A stretch of 64,000 bases of DNA from JBAXQQ01 sp037131695 (lineage in GTDB: Bacteria; Armatimonadota; Hebobacteria; CAIYQO01): assembly GCA_964638715.1 (NCBI GenBank), contig CAZWZF010000001.1, forward strand, positions 62,001 to 126,000, given 5' to 3'. Made by a program: the position numbers and the translations under genes. This document shows positions 52,011 to 62,331 of this stretch, piece by piece (within the stretch, counting starts at the first letter, position 1; every line of letters starts with the position of its first letter). The notes below the pieces were generated by a model. That model did not search any database. It was not told the origin of the DNA and was given only the letters and a program-made list of their open reading frames with translations.

Positions 52011-52625
52011 CTATTTTCGTGATATAAATTTTGATTCTTTTAAATAAAATCGCCATGGTTTATCAATTGCATTAGTAATACCTATTCGCTGAGTAACGTG
52101 GATTTCATTTTCATCCACATCAATTCCCTTGCAAATAATTAATGGTTGTTCAAAAAGTGAATGACCATTCAGCGATTTATCTATCATAAATGCCTGGGTT
52201 AACTTTCCGGGACCATTACATAAATTGACAACATTTTCTACATTTCGTTCTTTTTGCATAATTTCAATGCCAGAAATCGGTTCAATAGCACGAATTAAGA
52301 CCGCTTCAGGAACACCTTCTGGTTGAGTTACTACATTTAACATAAAATGATTTCCATACGTAAAGTAAACATAAGCTGTGCCAGGCAGACCGAACATTTT
52401 TTCATTACGAATTGTTTTCTTATGATATGTAGTACCATCCGGCAAGACTCGTACTGCATGACATGCCGGGTCATTTTGCAGATATGCTTCTGTCTCAACA
52501 ATATAACCAGAAATAATTTTATCATTAATATATCTGATAATTTTTGCGCCAATTAACTGTTTTGCTATTGTTAAAGTTGGCAATAAATAGATTTTTTTTG
52601 AAAAAAAACGGATTTCTTCTGTCAT
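52011..52625 (-). CDS. 3-methyladenine DNA glycosylase, AAG/MPG type
   Basis: Removes alkylated purines in base excision repair. The 204-residue protein carries the AAG pattern: AKQLIGAKIIRYI, GYIVETEAYLQNDPACHA with the catalytic Glu, MFGLPGTAYVYFTYGNHFMLNVV, VLIRAIEP and LCNGPGKLTQAF. Typical bacterial length. It is 7 nt upstream of the large esterase gene on the same strand; the pairing is probably only positional. Confidence 0.95.
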   Translation of the reverse strand: MTEEIRFFSKKIYLLPTLTIAKQLIGAKIIRYINDKIISGYIVETEAYLQNDPACHAVRVLPDGTTYHKKTIRNEKMFGLPGTAYVYFTYGNHFMLNVVTQPEGVPEAVLIRAIEPISGIEIMQKERNVENVVNLCNGPGKLTQAFMIDKSLNGHSLFEQPLIICKGIDVDENEIHVTQRIGITNAIDKPWRFYLKESKFISRK

Positions 52626-52651
52626 AAGCCTATTTTACCCATGAAATACCG

Positions 52652-52681
52652 TTGACACAATGCCACGTATTTTTGTATACT
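52652..52681 (+). promoter_or_regulatory. Promoter of tRNA-Lys
   Basis: -35 TTGACA (perfect), 18-bp spacer, -10 TATACT, about 25 bp before the mature tRNA. It lies between the divergent glycosylase gene and the tRNA. Confidence 0.8.
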
Positions 52682-52706
52682 TCACCTCGCGTTCACACGC
52701 TAATCT

Positions 52707-52782
<76 letters not shown>

Positions 52783-52795
52783 TTATTTTTTTATT

Positions 52796-52827
52796 AAAGC
52801 TCTCATTAACAAATGAGGGCTTTTTTT
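52796..52827 (+). terminator. Rho-independent terminator after tRNA-Lys
   Basis: Stem AAAGCTCTCATT / AATGAGGGCTTT with one T-G wobble and a short loop, followed by seven T. Confidence 0.88.
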
Positions 52828-52916
52828 ATTTACTTCATCAATCAATTTACAGGATAATTCATACAATTCGTTGAATTAAAATTTATTCAAAACAGATGTA
52901 ATAAAGGATCATAATT

Positions 52917-54998
52917 ATGCCATCAAATATAAATATAAAGTCCGCAGAAAATATAGCTGCCGGAATTTGGCGGATAAGAATTGGAACACCAGAAGAAATA
53001 ACACCTGTTTCTATTCAGGAAACACCCATTGCAACAACAGGTCTTCAAACATTACCCGAGGTCAATATACCTATTTCAACTATTGATATAAATGCCCGCA
53101 TTACACCACGTGGGATAATCGTTGAGTTGCCATTAGCAAATACTGAAGAAATTTTTGGATTTGGATTGCAATTAAAATCTGTTAATCAAAAAGGGCACAA
53201 GAAGACATTAAGGGTAAACTCTGACCCTTTACAGGATAGTGGCGACTCACATGCTCCAGTTCCATTTTATGCATCAACCGCAGGTTATGGTGTTTTAGTT
53301 GATACTGCAAGGTATGCGACATTTTATATCGGTGCATCAGTTAAGAAGGACGCCGGCATTAAAACATCCATAGATGCCAATATTGCAGATAATACTGATG
53401 ACCTTTATAAGTCACGCCAACATGACAAAATGCAAACAGTTGTAGAAATACCTTTTGTCAAAGGTGTAGATATCTACATTTTTGGTGGACCTAACATTCG
53501 CGAAGCGGTACAAAGGTACAATTTATTTTCTGGTGGCGGTGCGATGCCACCACGTTGGGGATTGGGAGTGTGGTATCGCGCTTGGGCAAAATGTACAAAT
53601 AAAGAAATAGACAAACTAACTGTAGATATGCGTAATGCTAATATCCCTTGCGATGTGCTGGGGTTAGAGCCGGGGTGGCAAAGCAAAGCATATTCATGTT
53701 CATTTGTATGGGATAATGAAAGATTCCCCAATCCTGATGATACAATTAACAATCTTTCATCACAAGGTTTTAAAACAAATCTATGGGAACATTGTTTCAC
53801 CCACCCGGAATCGCCGATTCGCGAAGAAATTGCACCATTTAGCGGGGATCACCTGGTGTGGTCGGGAGTAATTCCCGACTTTATGATGCCACAAGCACGA
53901 AAAGTATTTGCAGATTATCATAATAAAACTTTTGTGGCAAAAGGAATTTCCGGTTTTAAACTTGATGAATGTGACAACAGCGATTTTGCCGGTTCCTGGT
54001 CATTCCCAGAATTAACAGTATTTCCATCTGGAGTTGATGGCGAACAAATGCACAGCTTACTTGGTGTATTATACCAGCGCACCATGCTTGACGCATTTAA
54101 GCCTTCTGGAAAACGCACCTTATCAATGGTACGATCATCCCACGCACTGGCGGCTCCCCTACCCTTCGTTCTATACAGCGATTTGTATGACCATAAAGAT
54201 TTCCTGCGCGGGTTGATGTCCGCATCTTTCAGCGGCTTGTTATGGTGCCCGGAAGTACGTCAATGCGCATCTACTGAAGACCTGGTGCGACGCATACAAT
54301 CTGTTGTACTATCGCCATTGGCGCAGGTAAATGCTTGGATGATTCCCAGTCCACCATGGTTTCAGGTTGATATGCAAAAAAATCTTGCTGATGAAGAAAT
54401 GCCGGATCATGCTACAGCAGAGAATTTGGTGCGCGCTGCATTTAATTTACGAATGACATTAGTACCGTATTTATATACAGCCTTCGCCAAATATCGTGAT
54501 GAAGGAATCCCACCATTCCGTTCTCTGGCTATGGATTATCCGAATGAAACAGCCACCCACAGTATTGATGACCAGTGGATGATTGGCGACAGCCTGATGA
54601 CAGCACCGTTAATCGCGGGACAAACTGATAGAAATATATATTTACCTAAAGGAAAATGGTATGACTTCTGGACTGGCGAGTCTTTTGAAGGTGGACAGGA
54701 AATCAACTATCCATGCAGTTTAGAACGAATACCGATATTTGTCGTTTCTGGTAAATTAATTCCATTGGCAAAACCAGTGCAATTTATAGATTGTGATACA
54801 ACATTTGAAATAGAAGTAGCAATTTATGGAAATGAACCAGCAGATACAGTGCTATATGACGATGACGGAGAAAATCTTGTACCAGAAAATATTTGTCAAT
54901 TCTCACTAAACTGGTCACCACTAACTGAAGGCATCATCACCAGTGATAACAGTAATGTCATCAGCAGATATAAGATTACAGGTTGGCGAAAAGTATAA
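52917..54998 (+). CDS. Alpha-glucosidase/alpha-xylosidase, GH31
   Basis: A 693-residue GH31 enzyme. N-terminal galactose-mutarotase-like domain (about 1-190, with GFGLQLKSVNQKGHKKTLRV), a TIM barrel (about 215-560) with catalytic nucleophile Asp near 348 in KGISGFKLDECD and acid/base Asp in VLYSDLYDHKD, then two beta domains. The KLDECD motif and length suggest alpha-xylosidase or a related specificity over maltase. AAAGGA provides the ribosome site. No signal peptide, so it acts in the cytoplasm. It is 10 nt before the SGNH gene. Confidence 0.95.
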   Translation: MPSNINIKSAENIAAGIWRIRIGTPEEITPVSIQETPIATTGLQTLPEVNIPISTIDINARITPRGIIVELPLANTEEIFGFGLQLKSVNQKGHKKTLRVNSDPLQDSGDSHAPVPFYASTAGYGVLVDTARYATFYIGASVKKDAGIKTSIDANIADNTDDLYKSRQHDKMQTVVEIPFVKGVDIYIFGGPNIREAVQRYNLFSGGGAMPPRWGLGVWYRAWAKCTNKEIDKLTVDMRNANIPCDVLGLEPGWQSKAYSCSFVWDNERFPNPDDTINNLSSQGFKTNLWEHCFTHPESPIREEIAPFSGDHLVWSGVIPDFMMPQARKVFADYHNKTFVAKGISGFKLDECDNSDFAGSWSFPELTVFPSGVDGEQMHSLLGVLYQRTMLDAFKPSGKRTLSMVRSSHALAAPLPFVLYSDLYDHKDFLRGLMSASFSGLLWCPEVRQCASTEDLVRRIQSVVLSPLAQVNAWMIPSPPWFQVDMQKNLADEEMPDHATAENLVRAAFNLRMTLVPYLYTAFAKYRDEGIPPFRSLAMDYPNETATHSIDDQWMIGDSLMTAPLIAGQTDRNIYLPKGKWYDFWTGESFEGGQEINYPCSLERIPIFVVSGKLIPLAKPVQFIDCDTTFEIEVAIYGNEPADTVLYDDDGENLVPENICQFSLNWSPLTEGIITSDNSNVISRYKITGWRKV

Positions 54999-55008
54999 AG
55001 GATAAGGT

Positions 55009-55629
55009 ATGAATCATAAAAGTCAATTTATTAATAATTTAGATATCAATAAATCACAAACAATTGTCACTTATGGCACCAGCCTGACTGCTGGTGGTGC
55101 GTGGGTTGAACAATTAAGCGATATTCTAAATAAACGATATCCCGAATTATGTACCATAATGAATAGTGGTGCTGGTGGCATGTGGTCAAATTGGGGAGTT
55201 GATAATCTTGACGAACGGGTAATAAGCAAACAACCAGATACTGTGTTTATTGAATTTTCCATAAATGATGCCTTCCTGCAATACGAAACATCAGTAGAAC
55301 AAGCAAAAGATAACCTTAACAACATGATTGACCGAATTAAAGATGCTAACCCATCGGCTGAAGTAATTCTGATGGTAATGAATCCGCCAACAAATGAACA
55401 TCTCGAAAGACGCCCCAATATAGTGTCATACAACTTGATGTATCACGATGTAGCACAAGAGAGAAATCTGCTGATTATTGATCATTATAATGCCTGGAAA
55501 GAAATACTTGATAACGAACCGCACCATTTTTTCGAATATGTGCCTGATGGTATTCATCCAAATGCAGCAGGATGCGAAAAAGTTATAACACCCGCTATTT
55601 TAAAAGCAATTGGGATTAAATATCTTTAG
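55009..55629 (+). CDS. SGNH/GDSL hydrolase
   Basis: A 206-residue cytoplasmic esterase. Block I is YGTSLTAGGAW with nucleophile Ser25 (GTS in place of the usual GDS), block II Gly is in NSGAGGM, block III Asn in EFSINDAFL, and block V Asp/His in PDGIHPNAAG. It probably removes acetyl groups from oligosaccharides handled with the GH31 enzyme, with which it shares a transcript. Its end overlaps the convergent GH20-like gene by 14 nt. Confidence 0.93.
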   Translation: MNHKSQFINNLDINKSQTIVTYGTSLTAGGAWVEQLSDILNKRYPELCTIMNSGAGGMWSNWGVDNLDERVISKQPDTVFIEFSINDAFLQYETSVEQAKDNLNNMIDRIKDANPSAEVILMVMNPPTNEHLERRPNIVSYNLMYHDVAQERNLLIIDHYNAWKEILDNEPHHFFEYVPDGIHPNAAGCEKVITPAILKAIGIKYL

Positions 55630-57826
55630 AAAGCCATTCATCAATCATTCTAACTTTTTCCTTTATCATGTCTGCGGCAGGAGAGTAATAGCCATCTATA
55701 CGCATGGTATAATCCAGCCAAGGAGCTTGCTGATAAATCGGTATTGCAGATAATGCGTTAGCTTTTTCATTAATCGCCACTGCACGCATAGTTAAAATAT
55801 CACCATTATCACGAGCCATGATAAACTTTACAGTGTTGCTGCAAGCAAAGATCGTCCGGTAAATCAATTCTGTTAACAGAACTTCTTCACGATAATTCTG
55901 ATGGTCTGCAGTTGTATGAAGCAATGGTTCTGTTGTTTTTAATGTTTCCCATGCAAGCCGGGCATTTATTGCGGATTCATTATACTTATCACGTAGGATT
56001 TCCATACTTGTTCGCAATTCATCAGGCAAAGGTATCGGCATACCATTTGAAGGATTTATTTCGTCTATTGCCAGACATTTTCGAGTTTCATCAATATTGC
56101 TGTGCGAGAAAGTCTCTCCTAATTCCTGCAAATAAAAAAGATATCCATCAAAAACTGGACTTATGTTCATACCTTTTTCCGGAATCAGCGGATGACTTGG
56201 ACCGAGAAAACTTGGACCTATATAATAATCGTTAATCATCAACACCGGCAAATTTCCCATAGATTTGCTCATGTATTCCCATGATTTTATCACTGTTGCT
56301 GCGGCATCATGTCCAAAATCACGAATTGCTATCTTTAATAAGAACTCATCGGAAGTCATTTCTGGTGCGTATGCCGCCCATAATCCTAATGCTTCCGCGC
56401 GGGAATTGCACATTCCGAAAAACAGCCATGATTGATGCACACCTTTAGGATGCAAGTTACGTACATTTTGCCATTTCTCACTTAATCTTTGCATTGCCGG
56501 TACATAAGGAAATTGAAATACTTCAAGTCCAATTCCTGTTTCAGTCTTAAGAAATAATGGTCTTCCTGCCTTTGTGCATGCTTCTGCTGTTAATAGAATG
56601 TTATCTGATGGTCCTGTAAAATCAATGCTATAATCCCAAATATGTTTTATGTATCCATTCTTTTGATACATCTGGTCTTTTTCAACACTCAGGAAAAAAT
56701 CTATCCCTTGCGGCATTTCTTTAATAAACGGAATCCTGTCAGGATGCTCCCACTGATTTGTTGTGTATGGCCAGGCAGCTAAAAAAACCTTTGGATTTAT
56801 TGAATGAATTGCTTGTTCAATAGGATACAATAACTTATTCAATGCATCTTCGGTATTCATTGGCATACAGCGAGAACATGGCACTTTAACTGAATTGCGC
56901 CACATTTTACAATGATAGAATGACTCTTCAGCAACAATTAAAATAAAACCAGCCAATTCAGGAACTTCACGCAATAAATTATCAAAAAACTCGCTATAAA
57001 AATTTAATACCTGCTCATTGCTTGAACATAGAAAATACAAACCATCATCAGCAGTACCGGTACCTTTAACATCAGGATGTGCAGCAAAAACCGCATGGTT
57101 TGATCGAAGTTTAGGACCGACAACTACATAGCTGAATTGAACGCCATAACGTGCCGCGCGTTTCGCGGCATCTTTTAGCATTGCTATATTATTTTCGTAA
57201 TCAGGATGATTCAATTCTGGCAGGATAGTGCTATTAACATAACACAGCATGTCGCCATAAATCATCATACTATTTACGCCATAATGAGCATATAATCTAA
57301 ATCCATCATCATCAAGATATTCAGTAGAGAAATCAGGTACTGAATAATTCGCTCCCCACGGTCCCTGGCTGATTTGAAAATCCCATGATGCGTTTCGAGT
57401 AATAATGCCTTTTGAGAGAAATGGACCGCGCCGAGTTCGCATTTCAAATTCCATCCATGCCTGGCCTGCCCATAACCCGGCAATCCCGCCACCTTCGATA
57501 ACGATTTCTTTCTCTGTTACTGTTAACCGGCAATCTCTTGATGACAAATCATCTGTAATACGATAAATTATAAGATGGTTCGCTTTTGAAGATATCTCAA
57601 TACCAAATCGAGCTAAAAAATCAACAGCATCTTCTATTAAAGCAGATGCAATCGGTTCTGATATTTCAGTGATTATTTGCCATTTTTCACATAAAGTAAT
57701 ATCTGCATCTGAAGGAATTGCAGTAGAATCAACCATCACCAGACGATGCGCATCGCGACGTTCACAAACAATTGGATCTGCATTCATTTTCTTCAGTAAG
57801 TCTCGTAAAAATAGCGAGTTATGCAT
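55616..57826 (-). CDS. GH20-like TIM-barrel glycosidase, family unassigned
   Basis: A 736-residue cytoplasmic protein with an N-terminal alpha/beta domain (about 1-120) like the GH20b domain, then GGIAGLWAGQAWMEFEMR and GIITRNASWDFQI leading into a TIM barrel (about 150-470) with YGVNSMMIYG, ARYGVQFSYVVVG, AGFILIVAEESFYH and VFLAAWPYTTNQ strands, and a helical C-terminal domain. The paired Glu in VAEESF is a candidate catalytic site. I cannot place it in GH20, GH67 or GH84 with certainty. It is 14 nt downstream of the six-hairpin gene. Confidence 0.75.
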   Translation of the reverse strand: MHNSLFLRDLLKKMNADPIVCERRDAHRLVMVDSTAIPSDADITLCEKWQIITEISEPIASALIEDAVDFLARFGIEISSKANHLIIYRITDDLSSRDCRLTVTEKEIVIEGGGIAGLWAGQAWMEFEMRTRRGPFLSKGIITRNASWDFQISQGPWGANYSVPDFSTEYLDDDGFRLYAHYGVNSMMIYGDMLCYVNSTILPELNHPDYENNIAMLKDAAKRAARYGVQFSYVVVGPKLRSNHAVFAAHPDVKGTGTADDGLYFLCSSNEQVLNFYSEFFDNLLREVPELAGFILIVAEESFYHCKMWRNSVKVPCSRCMPMNTEDALNKLLYPIEQAIHSINPKVFLAAWPYTTNQWEHPDRIPFIKEMPQGIDFFLSVEKDQMYQKNGYIKHIWDYSIDFTGPSDNILLTAEACTKAGRPLFLKTETGIGLEVFQFPYVPAMQRLSEKWQNVRNLHPKGVHQSWLFFGMCNSRAEALGLWAAYAPEMTSDEFLLKIAIRDFGHDAAATVIKSWEYMSKSMGNLPVLMINDYYIGPSFLGPSHPLIPEKGMNISPVFDGYLFYLQELGETFSHSNIDETRKCLAIDEINPSNGMPIPLPDELRTSMEILRDKYNESAINARLAWETLKTTEPLLHTTADHQNYREEVLLTELIYRTIFACSNTVKFIMARDNGDILTMRAVAINEKANALSAIPIYQQAPWLDYTMRIDGYYSPAADMIKEKVRMIDEWLSKDI

Positions 57827-57840
57827 CTTTTATCCTTTAA

Positions 57841-60324
57841 TTATCCTGGCCACCACTCTGGTTCATTTGGTTTGATCAAACCATGTTGTATTGCAATTGC
57901 ATATAATGGCCCCCAATTAGCTACAAATGTACCCTCGTAACCTGTTGGCACACCATCCCAACGATAAAACTCTACACCACTGCCAACACCGCCGTTAAAA
58001 TGCCCACGTTCATATCCTAATCCTATATCTGCGGCTATTTTTGCTGCTTCATCATTCAAACCGTAAATACTTAATGCACGCATGTAATACATGGCAGAAC
58101 AAGGCGACATGGCACCATCAGTATAATTTTCAAAAGTTGGTGTAAAACGACCATACAACTGTGGCAGCATGTGGTCTTCGACTGAAATAGGACGAAGATT
58201 AAAAGGTATGCCGAAACAAGCATTACCAGCACCAACATCATTTCTCAACTTTTCTAATCTATGCAAAGCTTCTTTTGCTTCATCAAATGGAAGAAGTCCG
58301 AATGCACAAGCTACGCCATTTACCCAAAGATATGCTGCGTCATGCAATTGCCCATCACGGCTTCGCCATCCTGCTATCCATCCTGTTTCTGGATTTAATA
58401 GAAAAGTTGAATAAGCATTCTTTAATTTTTCAGCGAATTCAATACAACGTACTGACAGTTCATTACAATCAAGAGCTTTTAGCATAGATGCAGCATTTCG
58501 CAAGCCACGATATGTCCAGGCATTTACATAAGCATCCATGTGTCCATAACCAACTACATCCATTGCGTTTGAACTCCAACGAAATGAACTGCTGTTGCCG
58601 GAAAGATCATGGCAAACAACAAGGCCTTCGTCCCCAAAACTATTTAACATCCGTTCAGTTGCTTTAATTAACCCTGGTTTAATTTTATTTAACCATTTAA
58701 TATCTGGTTTAGCCTGATAAATTCGACCAGCACCAGACACCAGAATAGGGTCTGAATCTAAATACAAATTACGCCAGAATCCGTAACCGCCACCACCTAA
58801 TAATCCACGTTCAATAGTAAAACGATATAATTCCAAAGGATCTGGACCATTAATAGGTTTCTGAGTAAATACAACTGTTTCTGCTGGATGCCCTTGGTTA
58901 ACATGACAATTCACTGAAACAGCATTATTTGAAAAACCACCATATTCAGGTCTGAAACAAGAATATATCGACCCCCAATGCCGTCGTAATGCTGATGATA
59001 CTTTGTCGTTATCATTTCCATTAGTAACTGGCTCAAAAGCAGTGACTTTATAATTCCATTTAGATGTATACGTACCCGCAGGAACAATAGGACAAATATC
59101 ATCCATTATCCGCGATCCCATTATTATACCGCCAGTTACCGCATTCATGCAGCGATAACTATCAACTTGCAAATAAGCATCACCATCAACATTTTCGCAT
59201 TGCAATGCCCCATTACCATCACCAGCCCAAAACATTGGCAATTCAACATCACCGTTTCTCCCTGGTTTTAATGTTGGAATTGCCGCAGGTGCTGTCATTG
59301 CTGAAGCACAATTCCAGGCTAATCGCCACCCTTCTATTTCAATTACATGAATTGATTTTTCAACATGTTGTTTAATTTCTATACTAAATCCATCTTCACT
59401 TACTATAAAATGTGCATCAATAATTATTCCTTGTCCACAATCAAGGTTTCGGTAATATATATTATTTCCATCAATATCTACACTTCCGGTCCAGCAATTC
59501 GATCCAAAATCGCCAAATGAAGTTCGTAATATCGGCCCACTTTGACCGCTGAATAACCCTTGCCCTCCCTGAAATCCCGCACTTGATGCTCGTACCCTAT
59601 TCTCACCTGCTCGATTGCCGCCTACACCATCCCATCCAAGATGTAATATCTCTGGTCTAACCAGAGAAAAACCTATAGAAAACTTTTCACTGCAAAATTT
59701 CACAAGCCATGGCAATTGTTCAACTGTCATCTTTTCTGGTGCTGCCGGACAAATAGAACCGACTTGTAAAGGTGGCAAATATTCCGGCAATTTTTTATCT
59801 ACAGTATTAGAACTGCCAAAAGCTGTGAGAGAATCAAGAGCACCAAATGGCACACTATATGGCGCGCCATTACATTCACCATGATTTGGCCACACCAGAT
59901 ATTCGCGATCGCATTCTACTCTTATCACATCAGTTTGTATTTCACTAAACTCAATTCGATGAATATTCTTCAGACTTTCAGAAAGGATATTATCCATTTC
60001 TTCAATACTCATATTCTGGTTCAATCCTTCACCAGCTATTCGAGGGTCACGAGGTAAATCAACATCCTTAATTACTATCCATTGGCCAGTATTCAAATCA
60101 GGTATAGATACAATTATATGAGCAAGATGTGTTGGAACACCTGGTACCCATCGTCCTGACACAATAGGTTTTAATTCAAGTGCATTTACATTAACGATTT
60201 GACCAAAGCGCAAATAACGAACTACACTTTGCCCGTTTATCTCAACACCAAGTTCTGGATGATAAACAGGCCGTATCCAGCCATGAGATATCCCTGATGA
60301 CTTTAACATTTCTGATTTAAACAT
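57841..60324 (-). CDS. Six-hairpin-type glycosidase-like protein, unassigned
   Basis: An 827-residue cytoplasmic protein I cannot assign to a family. The first ~170 residues look like a discoidin (F5/8)-type binding domain (RIEFSEIQTDVIRVECD, GECNGAPYSVPFG). Residues ~180-450 are beta-rich. The last ~380 residues are helical with alternating conserved aromatic motifs (FRWSSNAMDVVGYGHMDAY, NAWTYRGLRNAASMLK, AAYLWVNGVACAFGLLP), as in (alpha/alpha)6 glycosidases. It starts 8 nt inside the GH127 stop region, so all three genes to GH127 form one transcript. Confidence 0.7.
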   Translation of the reverse strand: MFKSEMLKSSGISHGWIRPVYHPELGVEINGQSVVRYLRFGQIVNVNALELKPIVSGRWVPGVPTHLAHIIVSIPDLNTGQWIVIKDVDLPRDPRIAGEGLNQNMSIEEMDNILSESLKNIHRIEFSEIQTDVIRVECDREYLVWPNHGECNGAPYSVPFGALDSLTAFGSSNTVDKKLPEYLPPLQVGSICPAAPEKMTVEQLPWLVKFCSEKFSIGFSLVRPEILHLGWDGVGGNRAGENRVRASSAGFQGGQGLFSGQSGPILRTSFGDFGSNCWTGSVDIDGNNIYYRNLDCGQGIIIDAHFIVSEDGFSIEIKQHVEKSIHVIEIEGWRLAWNCASAMTAPAAIPTLKPGRNGDVELPMFWAGDGNGALQCENVDGDAYLQVDSYRCMNAVTGGIIMGSRIMDDICPIVPAGTYTSKWNYKVTAFEPVTNGNDNDKVSSALRRHWGSIYSCFRPEYGGFSNNAVSVNCHVNQGHPAETVVFTQKPINGPDPLELYRFTIERGLLGGGGYGFWRNLYLDSDPILVSGAGRIYQAKPDIKWLNKIKPGLIKATERMLNSFGDEGLVVCHDLSGNSSSFRWSSNAMDVVGYGHMDAYVNAWTYRGLRNAASMLKALDCNELSVRCIEFAEKLKNAYSTFLLNPETGWIAGWRSRDGQLHDAAYLWVNGVACAFGLLPFDEAKEALHRLEKLRNDVGAGNACFGIPFNLRPISVEDHMLPQLYGRFTPTFENYTDGAMSPCSAMYYMRALSIYGLNDEAAKIAADIGLGYERGHFNGGVGSGVEFYRWDGVPTGYEGTFVANWGPLYAIAIQHGLIKPNEPEWWPG

Positions 60325-62173
60325 TATTATTACTCCAAGAAGAGAAATATTGAGGTAAATTTACAGCGTTTTGCTTAATTGGCAACCATGATTTATATGG
60401 AGTTCCACCTTCACCAGCACTACCAAAGTCACAAAGATACAATGTCTGAGTATTTTCAATTGGGAATTTCAACAAGATGATTGGTGGAATTTGTCCATGC
60501 CAATCAATCAATTCACCTGTTAATTGATTAATATCAAGCGAAGGTATTTTTAATAAATCAATTTCGTTGAATCGACGGTCATAAGTAAGCAATATCGGTC
60601 CACGGTAAACAGATATATTTCCTTCACATTCTTTTTCACCAACCCAGCAATGCAATGAAAAATCTAATAATATTTCTATAACATCACCATTTTTCCAATT
60701 ACGATATAACGTTAAATAAGTACCTGCATGTATTTCATTAACTGACTGCCCGTTTATACTTACTTTTGTGTTTGCTGACCATCTGGGAATGCGTAGCGAC
60801 AATTCAAACTCTTCACACACTGCAGGATTTACCATAATTTTAATATTGTTAATTCGCGGATATTCAGTATCAATTATCAATTTAACCTTATTCCCAGTAG
60901 CCAATTTAACTGACAATTCTCCCGGTTCATAAAGGTTCAATTTTATTCTGTTATCATCAACCATTAATGCCCACTCGCTTATCATACCGAATCCACGTGT
61001 ACTATTCACACTGCAGCAATTTAATTCCGGGGTTCCTTCACGTGATTGAAAAACTATATGATGTGCACTTGCAAGACGGATGCCATCCATTGGAGTATCA
61101 TAAGTTGCCCACCGTCCAGAATAACTATGCATTCCAATAATAGAATTATACAAAGTCAATTCCAATTCATCAGCGACTCGCGAATCACCTGTCAACTTGA
61201 GCATTTCTACCGTCAAAGCAGTCCAGGCAATAGTACAACAGGTTTCAATAGCTCCAGGGTGATACGGATTTCCTTGCGCTTGTTCGCCGGATGAAAAACC
61301 ACCATTATTGTGACGATCAAGCCGTACTATGCTTTGCCATATTTGGATATATGCTTTTTTATATTTTTCTTCACCGGTAAGCCAATATAATTCTACAATA
61401 GCCATTATTGGATGCAGGCTTTCCCATCTTGGTTTTGGCAACTGATAAAAATCCTGACCAGCAAGTGAACCATTTACCCAATTCCCTGCAAGAAAATTAC
61501 CATCTTTATCTTTCAAGCCAAACTCTTCATCAACAAGCTGTTTTGCCATTTTCAGATATTTATCATTTCCAGTATGCCTATATAACAAACAAAAACTATG
61601 TGCAGGTGCCAGATTCATCTCTGTATCACCGGTCTCAACTAATCTTGGTGATTGATTTAAATATAGAGAACAAATACCATCAGCGATTCTACGTGCACAT
61701 TCTAATGCAGCCTCGTTATTTGTGCATTCATAATAAAATAACAAACCCAGCATAACATGGTAATTACCCCAGGTATCCCAGGTATCAATATATGATCCAT
61801 CAGGATAATTGACATTATTTAAAAAATGATGACCTGCTGGCCATGGACCTAAATAACCGTCATCAGTCTGTAATGATATTAATTCATCAACAAATAATGA
61901 CAGGTATTGCCGCAACAGCAAATCATCATTAACACGCAACACTTGGGTTGCCGCTGTTAGATACTTTCCAGCGAACTCACCAGCCCAGGGAACCATATTT
62001 CGATATGGCAGACGATCACGATCACGAAACATTTCCAACATCCCGCGATTAGCGTCCGGTGCTGTTAACAACCAGTTTGTAGTTACAGCATTAATATACG
62101 CATTAACACAGCCTTTAAAATCAAAAGATGCATTTAATGCATTCAATTTTGGTTCTACTTCATATTTAATCAT
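60317..62173 (-). CDS. Beta-L-arabinofuranosidase-like, GH127 (DUF1680)
   Basis: A 618-residue cytoplasmic enzyme of the GH127 family, which releases beta-L-arabinofuranose. It has the (alpha/alpha)6 core (about 20-430), GAIETCCTIAWTAL, and the metal/catalytic cysteine segment GTPELNCCSVNSTRGF with the paired Cys, Asn and Arg expected for the zinc-thiolate active site; two beta domains follow. First gene of the three-gene minus-strand unit with the six-hairpin and GH20-like genes. It points to arabinosylated plant glycans or hydroxyproline-arabinosides as substrates. Confidence 0.93.
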   Translation of the reverse strand: MIKYEVEPKLNALNASFDFKGCVNAYINAVTTNWLLTAPDANRGMLEMFRDRDRLPYRNMVPWAGEFAGKYLTAATQVLRVNDDLLLRQYLSLFVDELISLQTDDGYLGPWPAGHHFLNNVNYPDGSYIDTWDTWGNYHVMLGLLFYYECTNNEAALECARRIADGICSLYLNQSPRLVETGDTEMNLAPAHSFCLLYRHTGNDKYLKMAKQLVDEEFGLKDKDGNFLAGNWVNGSLAGQDFYQLPKPRWESLHPIMAIVELYWLTGEEKYKKAYIQIWQSIVRLDRHNNGGFSSGEQAQGNPYHPGAIETCCTIAWTALTVEMLKLTGDSRVADELELTLYNSIIGMHSYSGRWATYDTPMDGIRLASAHHIVFQSREGTPELNCCSVNSTRGFGMISEWALMVDDNRIKLNLYEPGELSVKLATGNKVKLIIDTEYPRINNIKIMVNPAVCEEFELSLRIPRWSANTKVSINGQSVNEIHAGTYLTLYRNWKNGDVIEILLDFSLHCWVGEKECEGNISVYRGPILLTYDRRFNEIDLLKIPSLDINQLTGELIDWHGQIPPIILLKFPIENTQTLYLCDFGSAGEGGTPYKSWLPIKQNAVNLPQYFSSWSNNNV

Positions 62174-62331
62174 AATTACTTCTCCAAAAATCAGAAATTA
62201 AATTATTTTTAATTTGCATTAGTATACCTTTTGATTAATATGAGTCAATAGAAATACATGATTTTTCTATATTTTCTTTATCAATTAAACAATATCTCGC
62301 AATAATCAGCTCTTTTTAGTAATATATATTC

